Positions 24,848 to 27,338 of a stretch of 27,338 bases of DNA are shown piece after piece (the first letter of the stretch is position 1; every line of letters begins with the position of its first letter). The notes under the pieces are model-generated. The model made no database searches. It was not told where the DNA came from and worked only from the letters and a program-made list of their open reading frames with translations. This DNA comes from JAUVUV01 sp964548275. GTDB lineage: Bacteria; Gemmatimonadota; Glassbacteria; GWA2-58-10. The translations under genes and the position numbers were made by a program. The DNA is taken from contig CAZJQI010000059.1 in NCBI GenBank assembly GCA_964548275.1, forward strand, positions 1-27,338. Reading direction: 5' to 3'.

Positions 24848-26047
24848 ATGATCCACGATGTCAGAAAAAATCCCGGCCTTTTGAAACTCGATCTTTACTG
24901 TAAAGGAATTCGCCTCAGTGAATCCTGCTCGGTGGAGAAAAACGGCGGGCGGCAAATCATGCGAACCAGGGCCGGTCTCGGAAGCGGCCTGGAAGTCATC
25001 CTGCCCGATGGACTCTACACGAATATCCCCGTGGTTGAGGATTTTGCATTAAACAGCCCGTACTTGCTGAACAGGGAACTGGACGGCAGCTACCTGATCT
25101 ACGACGAAAGCGGTCCTGTTGCGCAGGTGAAACTCGCACCGCAGCCTGCCTGGTACGACAGGGAAACCTCCAGCGGTAGAAAGATGAGCCGGATCGGGAC
25201 TCTCCAGGGAACCTACCTGGCAATCTACCCGGCCAAGGTTTGCGATTACTGGCTCGAAAAACCCGAACGGGTTAACTGCAAGTTCTGCTCGGTGGGTCTA
25301 AACCTGGGACGCGACGATGCGGATGAAAAAACCGTGAATGATGTACTGGAAACTGTCGGTGCGGCAGTGGAGGAAAATAAAATCACCTATGTCGATTTCA
25401 ATACTGGCCACTACAAGGGCGACACTTATCTGGATATTCTCGAACCTTTTATTCGTGCGGTAAAGAAAAACTACGGCCTGTTGATCGGGGTACAAACTCC
25501 CCCGCACCATGACCTTTCCCGTTACCACGAGCTTAAAAAGATAGGTGTTAACCGGGTCTCGTTCTGCTTTGAGATTTGGGATCGGGAGCGTTTCAAAGAG
25601 GTCTGTCCGGGTAAAAACCGCCAGTATGGACTGGACCGGTATCTGGAAGCAATCGAGTACTGCACCAGGATTTTCCACACGACCAACGGCGAGATTGTCG
25701 CCGGACTCGAACCATCTGAAAAATCGATCCAGGCTATCGACTGGATAACCTCGGTCGGCGCGGTGCCCACAGTCTGTATTTTCCGCCCGCTCAAGGGAAC
25801 CGACTACGAGAACCTGCCTCCGCCGTCAACCGAGGAAATGATACCCGTATTCAGGAGGATGTACGAAGCCTGCATGGAAAAGGGACTGATGATCGGCGTG
25901 GCGCCCAATATCAAGGTCTCTCTCGTGCTTCTGCCCGAGGAAGGCCGCTACTTTCTCGACAACGGCAACCGCTATTACCTTACGCGTGCCAAACACGCAA
26001 TCCTGCGCCCGCTATTTAAAGCCGCTGTGAAAAGAAGATTCATTTGA
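24848..26047 (+). CDS. Radical SAM protein with CX11CX2C motif
   Basis: A 399-residue protein whose central part (about 125-360) fits a radical-SAM TIM barrel. Cys132, Cys144 and Cys147 (VCDYW to CKFCSVG) would bind the 4Fe-4S cluster. Their spacing, CX11CX2C, differs from the usual CX3CX2C. Later strands are visible: VDFNTGHYKGD, LIGVQTPPH, VNRVSFCFEIWD and EIVAGLEPSEKS. A beta-rich N-terminal region (about 1-120) precedes the barrel. No auxiliary cluster is clear. The reaction is unknown. Downstream by 18 bp is a small exported protein with a strong ribosome binding site. Upstream is the isoprenoid cluster, so a role in modifying a prenylated product, or the small protein, are both open. 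There is no clear Shine-Dalgarno. Confidence 0.82.
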   Translation: MIHDVRKNPGLLKLDLYCKGIRLSESCSVEKNGGRQIMRTRAGLGSGLEVILPDGLYTNIPVVEDFALNSPYLLNRELDGSYLIYDESGPVAQVKLAPQPAWYDRETSSGRKMSRIGTLQGTYLAIYPAKVCDYWLEKPERVNCKFCSVGLNLGRDDADEKTVNDVLETVGAAVEENKITYVDFNTGHYKGDTYLDILEPFIRAVKKNYGLLIGVQTPPHHDLSRYHELKKIGVNRVSFCFEIWDRERFKEVCPGKNRQYGLDRYLEAIEYCTRIFHTTNGEIVAGLEPSEKSIQAIDWITSVGAVPTVCIFRPLKGTDYENLPPPSTEEMIPVFRRMYEACMEKGLMIGVAPNIKVSLVLLPEEGRYFLDNGNRYYLTRAKHAILRPLFKAAVKRRFI

Positions 26048-26065
26048 AATCAAGGAGGTTTTACG

Positions 26066-26329
26066 ATGCGGAAGAAATTACTTGCTCTGGCTCTGATAGT
26101 GCTCTGTGCAATCGGCGTTTTCTCTTTCATCTACGCGCAGAATTTCATGGACACAAAGCCCACGATGCAGTTTTCGATACCCACGAATTTCGGGCTGCTT
26201 GTGACGATCTATCCTTCAGGCGGCAACACGATAATGTGGTTCGAGGACGAGAACGGGACAATCAGAAGGGTGCTTCTCGACAACCAGGGTACTTTCGCTC
26301 TAGATGTCTGGGCGATAACCCGCGAATAA
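26066..26329 (+). CDS. Small exported or membrane-anchored protein
   Basis: An 87-residue protein with a signal peptide or anchor at 1-25 (MRKKLLALALIVLCAIGVF, ending IYAQ) and a mature part of about 62 residues. The mature part looks beta-rich (MQFSIPTNFGLLVTIYP, TIMWFEDENGTIRRVLL). It has no Cys after the signal and no family I recognise. An excellent AAGGAGG (26052-26058) sits seven bases before the ATG. It lies 18 bp after the radical-SAM gene, likely in the same transcript, and is followed by a terminator-like hairpin. A substrate or partner of the radical-SAM protein is possible but unproven. Confidence 0.72.
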   Translation: MRKKLLALALIVLCAIGVFSFIYAQNFMDTKPTMQFSIPTNFGLLVTIYPSGGNTIMWFEDENGTIRRVLLDNQGTFALDVWAITRE

Positions 26330-26347
26330 ATGCAGGGCTATCCTGTG

Positions 26348-26376
26348 TCTCGGGTAGGTAATACCCGGGAGATTTT
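26348..26376 (+). terminator. Terminator-like hairpin after the small protein gene
   Basis: A 9-bp stem with one G-U pair (26348-26356 with 26362-26370, loop GGTAA), followed by GA and TTTT (26373-26376). It lies 18 bases after the stop codon of the small protein gene and 32 bases before radC. The T-run is short, so termination may be partial. Confidence 0.5.
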
Positions 26377-26408
26377 CCATTTCCCTAACACTTGCGGACA
26401 GGGGCCGT

Positions 26409-27212
26409 ATGAGAGCTAAAAGCTCAAATCTTAGTCAGGGGCACCGAAGCCGTCTGCGGGACAAGTTCCTGGAAAAGGGGCTTTCCGCTTTCCGGGACGA
26501 TGAGATAATCGAGCTGCTGCTCACTCTGGGCACTCCGCGCCAGGACTGCAAACAGCCGGCCAGGGATCTTTTGTCCCGGCTGGGGTCCTTGCGCAAGGTG
26601 TTCGAGGCCCCGACCGAGGCGCTCGAAGAGATTCCGGGTGTCGGTGCGAAAAACGCCATGGCTCTCAGGCTGATCCACGAGGTGGCCCGCCGTTTCCTGG
26701 AGACCCGCCTTCAGGAAAGTACTTTCCTCAACGGCTCAGCCGATGTCTACGACTACCTTCGCCACAGCATGCGCGACCTCGGCGTAGAGGTGTTCAAGGT
26801 TATCTATCTTGATGCACGTCACGTGGTAATGCACACCGAGGACCTTTTCCAGGGCACAATGAGCTACAATGTGATTTACCTGCGGGAACTCCTTCGCAAA
26901 GCCCTCAACTATAACGCTGCAAGTCTCGTGGTGGCCCACAACCACCCAAGCGGCGACCCCACGCCTTCGCTGGAAGACAAGCACCTGACCCGGGACATCG
27001 TGTTCTCTACAAGCCTGATCGAGGTGCGCCTGCTTGACCACGTGATTGTGGGCGAGGACAGTTTCTACAGTTTCGCTGACCGGGGGCTGATCGAAATCTA
27101 CCTTCGGGAGTTCAAGCGCAACCCGGCCATGACCTATTTCCGCGAGGTGGCAGAGAAAGACGTGGGCTGGGAGGTGGTGGAAGGGGCGAAAAAAGGTAAA
27201 AAGATAAAATGA
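26409..27212 (+). CDS. radC: RadC/JAB-domain DNA repair-associated protein
   Basis: A 267-residue member of the RadC (MPN/JAMM) family. An N-terminal helix-hairpin-helix-like region includes EEIPGVGAKNAMAL (about 73-86). The metalloprotease-like motif HNHPSGDPTPSLED has His177, His179 and Asp190. The family's biochemical role is still unsettled; the name came from a recG allele. The usual fold ends near DHVIVGEDSFYSFADRGLI (residue 228). About 39 further residues follow, ending in a Lys-rich tail, which is longer than most members. GGGG lies just upstream of the ATG. It is probably a separate transcription unit after the hairpin at 26348-26376. Confidence 0.93.
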   Translation: MRAKSSNLSQGHRSRLRDKFLEKGLSAFRDDEIIELLLTLGTPRQDCKQPARDLLSRLGSLRKVFEAPTEALEEIPGVGAKNAMALRLIHEVARRFLETRLQESTFLNGSADVYDYLRHSMRDLGVEVFKVIYLDARHVVMHTEDLFQGTMSYNVIYLRELLRKALNYNAASLVVAHNHPSGDPTPSLEDKHLTRDIVFSTSLIEVRLLDHVIVGEDSFYSFADRGLIEIYLREFKRNPAMTYFREVAEKDVGWEVVEGAKKGKKIK

Positions 27213-27338
27213 CACACCCCTGTTTCCCCTCTTGATAGAGGGGACTTATAAGGCAAAACTTATACGTAAAAATTCCCCTCTAAAAAGAGGGGTGGCCGCG
27301 AAGCGGACGGGGTGTGTAACTCCCCTCTTGATAGAGGG
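27212..27338. repeat. Palindromic repeat array at the window edge
   Basis: A 9-bp outer inverted repeat, ACACACCCC (27212-27220) with GGGGTGTGT (27309-27317), encloses four hairpins. These are TCCCCTCT-TGAT-AGAGGGGA (27225-27244), TATAAG/CTTATA (27247-27264), CCCCTCT-AAAA-AGAGGGG (27275-27292) and CCGC-GAA-GCGG (27296-27306). A second copy of the first hairpin, identical over 17 bases, begins at 27322 and is cut by the window end. The first base of the outer repeat is the last base of the radC stop codon. The element is probably a dispersed intergenic repeat; the first hairpin may also end the radC transcript. Confidence 0.8.

Noticed and set aside
27212..27338. CRISPR array start
   Set aside because: The repeated unit is a self-complementary hairpin with irregular spacing and no spacer-repeat periodicity; no cas gene is nearby.

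Overview
This 27.3 kb window looks like chromosomal DNA from an uncultured bacterium. I think it is most like the FCB-type candidate phyla (Latescibacteria, Glassbacteria and relatives). The reasons are indirect: secreted pectate-lyase-like proteins with a dockerin, twin-arginine-exported sugar isomerase and Gfo/Idh/MocA proteins, transglutaminase-like secreted proteins, starts with and without Shine-Dalgarno sequences, and dense palindromic intergenic repeats. The phylum is an inference. There is no rRNA, tRNA, CRISPR array or transposase.

Left part (122-10740, all on the minus strand). recG lies upstream of five genes for exported proteins. In transcription order these are two paralogous pectate-lyase-like beta-helix proteins (one with a C-terminal dockerin), a transglutaminase-like protein, an O-methyltransferase-like protein that carries a signal peptide, and a second, larger transglutaminase-like protein with fibronectin/Ig-like modules. 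This looks like an extracellular polysaccharide and surface-protein locus.

Middle part (10741-15120). Divergent from recG is a plus-strand run: a small secreted protein with a low-complexity linker, then two tandemly duplicated exported TIM-barrel sugar isomerase/epimerase-like proteins. A convergent Tat-exported Gfo/Idh/MocA oxidoreductase follows. The 407-bp gap between that oxidoreductase and apbE holds two opposed promoter candidates and a striking 85-bp cloverleaf-shaped palindrome (14861-14945).

Right part (15121-26329, all on the plus strand). An ApbE-like flavin transferase is followed by a gene cluster that reads as an isoprenoid pathway: an extended SDR, a phytol/dolichol-kinase-like membrane protein (VTE5 type), a DUF92 membrane protein (VTE6 type), a UbiA prenyltransferase, an AlkP-superfamily phosphohydrolase with a Tat signal, a geranylgeranyl-diphosphate-synthase-like enzyme, and a second, membrane-anchored AlkP-like protein that has lost its nucleophile and all three histidine metal ligands. 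A radical-SAM protein with an unusual CX11CX2C cluster motif and a small exported protein with a strong ribosome binding site complete the run. A plausible reading is that prenols are phosphorylated twice or made de novo, then transferred by UbiA to an unknown acceptor (a quinone head group or a glycerol phosphate).

The window ends with radC (26409-27212) and then a structured palindromic repeat array that runs off the edge.
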